Source: Roseiflexaceae bacterium
Lineage (GTDB): Bacteria; Chloroflexota; Chloroflexia; Chloroflexales; Roseiflexaceae
DNA: 5,750 bases
Reading direction: 5' to 3'
NCBI GenBank assembly: GCA_947462525.1
Contig: CANHPK010000121.1
Span: 1-5,750 of the forward strand
Positions 5,094 through 5,750 of the stretch are shown here, piece by piece. Position numbers and translations under genes: made by a program. Position 1 is the stretch's first letter, and every line of letters starts with the position of its first letter. Below the pieces are notes generated by a model. The model saw only the letters and a program-made list of their open reading frames with translations. It was not told where the DNA came from and ran no database searches.

Positions 5094-5750
5094 TTAGGCT
5101 TGATAGGTAATCTGACCGCGATAGACTGTCGCTACCGCCCGGCCTTTGAGCTTGTTGCCCAGTAGCGGCGTGTTGTGGTTTTTGGACAGAATCGTCGACG
5201 CGTCGACCGTCCAAACCAACTCGGTGTCGATGACCGTCACGTCGGCGCGGGCGCCCACGCGCAGTGCTGTTGTGCCGCGGCCAATCAGAGCAGCGGGGAT
5301 ATCGGTCATACGTACCAGCACATCTTCGAGGCTCATGCGGCCACGGTTCACGAGCATCAGCATGAGCGAAAGGGCTGTTTCGCTGCCGATTAACCCTGCC
5401 ATAGCGGTGCGGTATTCGACTTCTTTGTCGACCTTGCCGTGCGGAGCATGATCGGTGGCGACGAAGTCCAACGTGCCGTCGAGCAATCCGAGCAGCACCG
5501 CTTCGGCGTCGGCCTCGCTGCGTAGAGGCGGGCTGACACGGGTCGATGTGTCATAGGGTGCGCGCAGGGTCGGGTCGAGCGACACGCCGGGGACGTTTTC
5601 GGCCACGGCGGCCTCGTCCAGCCAGCCCAGTACCCAGCGATCGCTCAGCAGCAGGTGATGCGGGGCGGCCTCTGCCGTGACGCGCACCCCGCGGGCTTTG
5701 GCTGCCCGGATCAGGGCGACTCCACCAGCAGTCGAGACGTGGCAGACGTG
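5094..5750 (-). CDS. pyrC: Dihydroorotase, C-terminal part (5' end outside window)
   Basis: The minus-strand frame is open from the window edge to the TAA at 5096-5094, giving 218 residues; the GTG at 5687 is internal. It matches class I dihydroorotase, the cytoplasmic zinc enzyme that cyclises carbamoyl-aspartate to dihydroorotate in pyrimidine synthesis. Counting from the first visible residue, HVCHVSTAGG (1-10) carries the zinc-ligand His (H4, H231 in the Bacillus enzyme), EAAPHHLLLSD is at 27-37, and ATDHAPH (98-104) has the catalytic Asp (D100, D304 in Bacillus). Near the C-terminus, WTVDASTILSKNHNTPLLGNKLKGR is the typical closing segment. The usual KVNPPLR reads RVSPPLR (71-77), so the substrate-binding Asn is Ser (S73). 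The loop between PHH and PPLR is longer than in Bacillus-type enzymes. Both could be lineage features, or signs of a non-catalytic or altered amidohydrolase paralogue. The zinc-binding HxH and the bridging Lys or Asp lie outside the window. It is the most upstream visible gene of the minus-strand operon. Confidence 0.88.
   Translation of the reverse strand, partial: HVCHVSTAGGVALIRAAKARGVRVTAEAAPHHLLLSDRWVLGWLDEAAVAENVPGVSLDPTLRAPYDTSTRVSPPLRSEADAEAVLLGLLDGTLDFVATDHAPHGKVDKEVEYRTAMAGLIGSETALSLMLMLVNRGRMSLEDVLVRMTDIPAALIGRGTTALRVGARADVTVIDTELVWTVDASTILSKNHNTPLLGNKLKGRAVATVYRGQITYQA

Overview
The window is a GC-rich (by eye) bacterial chromosomal segment with dense, mostly overlapping or nearly touching genes. 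It holds no mobile element, RNA gene or CRISPR array that I can see. No gene fixes the taxon. The dihydroorotase type and the gene families loosely suggest a Chloroflexota-like or similar environmental bacterium, but that is a weak impression and not a call.

Left half, plus strand (1-1381): the 3' end of a class I/II PLP-dependent aminotransferase is followed after 28 bases by a 247-residue membrane protein built from two clear copies of a three-helix unit. Each copy carries a Glu-x-x-Glu pair in a membrane helix, as in cation permeases. A 62-residue membrane protein then overlaps it through an ATGA stop/start. The unit ends in a strong plus-strand hairpin terminator at 1458-1487. A smaller palindrome beside it (1435-1454) looks like the terminator for the converging minus-strand operon.

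Right half, minus strand (5750 down to 1583): reading in transcription order, the 3' two-thirds or so of a dihydroorotase (pyrC type, start beyond the window) is followed after 3 bases by a 218-residue protein with two related ferredoxin-like (dimeric alpha/beta barrel, rhamnose-mutarotase-like) halves. After 29 bases comes a 638-residue protein that looks like an alpha/alpha-toroid carbohydrate-active enzyme with a beta-sandwich tail. Through a one-base TGATG overlap it is followed by a 301-residue aldo/keto reductase of the L-galactose/L-fucose (D-threo-aldose) dehydrogenase type.

The most interesting point is the three-gene minus-strand block: mutarotase-like protein, toroid protein and aldose dehydrogenase. 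All lack a visible signal peptide and the genes are tightly coupled. Together they could form an undescribed cytoplasmic route for releasing and oxidising an aldose, attached to a pyrimidine biosynthesis gene. This is inference from fold impression and gene order; the substrate cannot be read from the sequence. The second point is the duplicated-repeat membrane protein with its small translationally coupled partner, a candidate two-component transporter.
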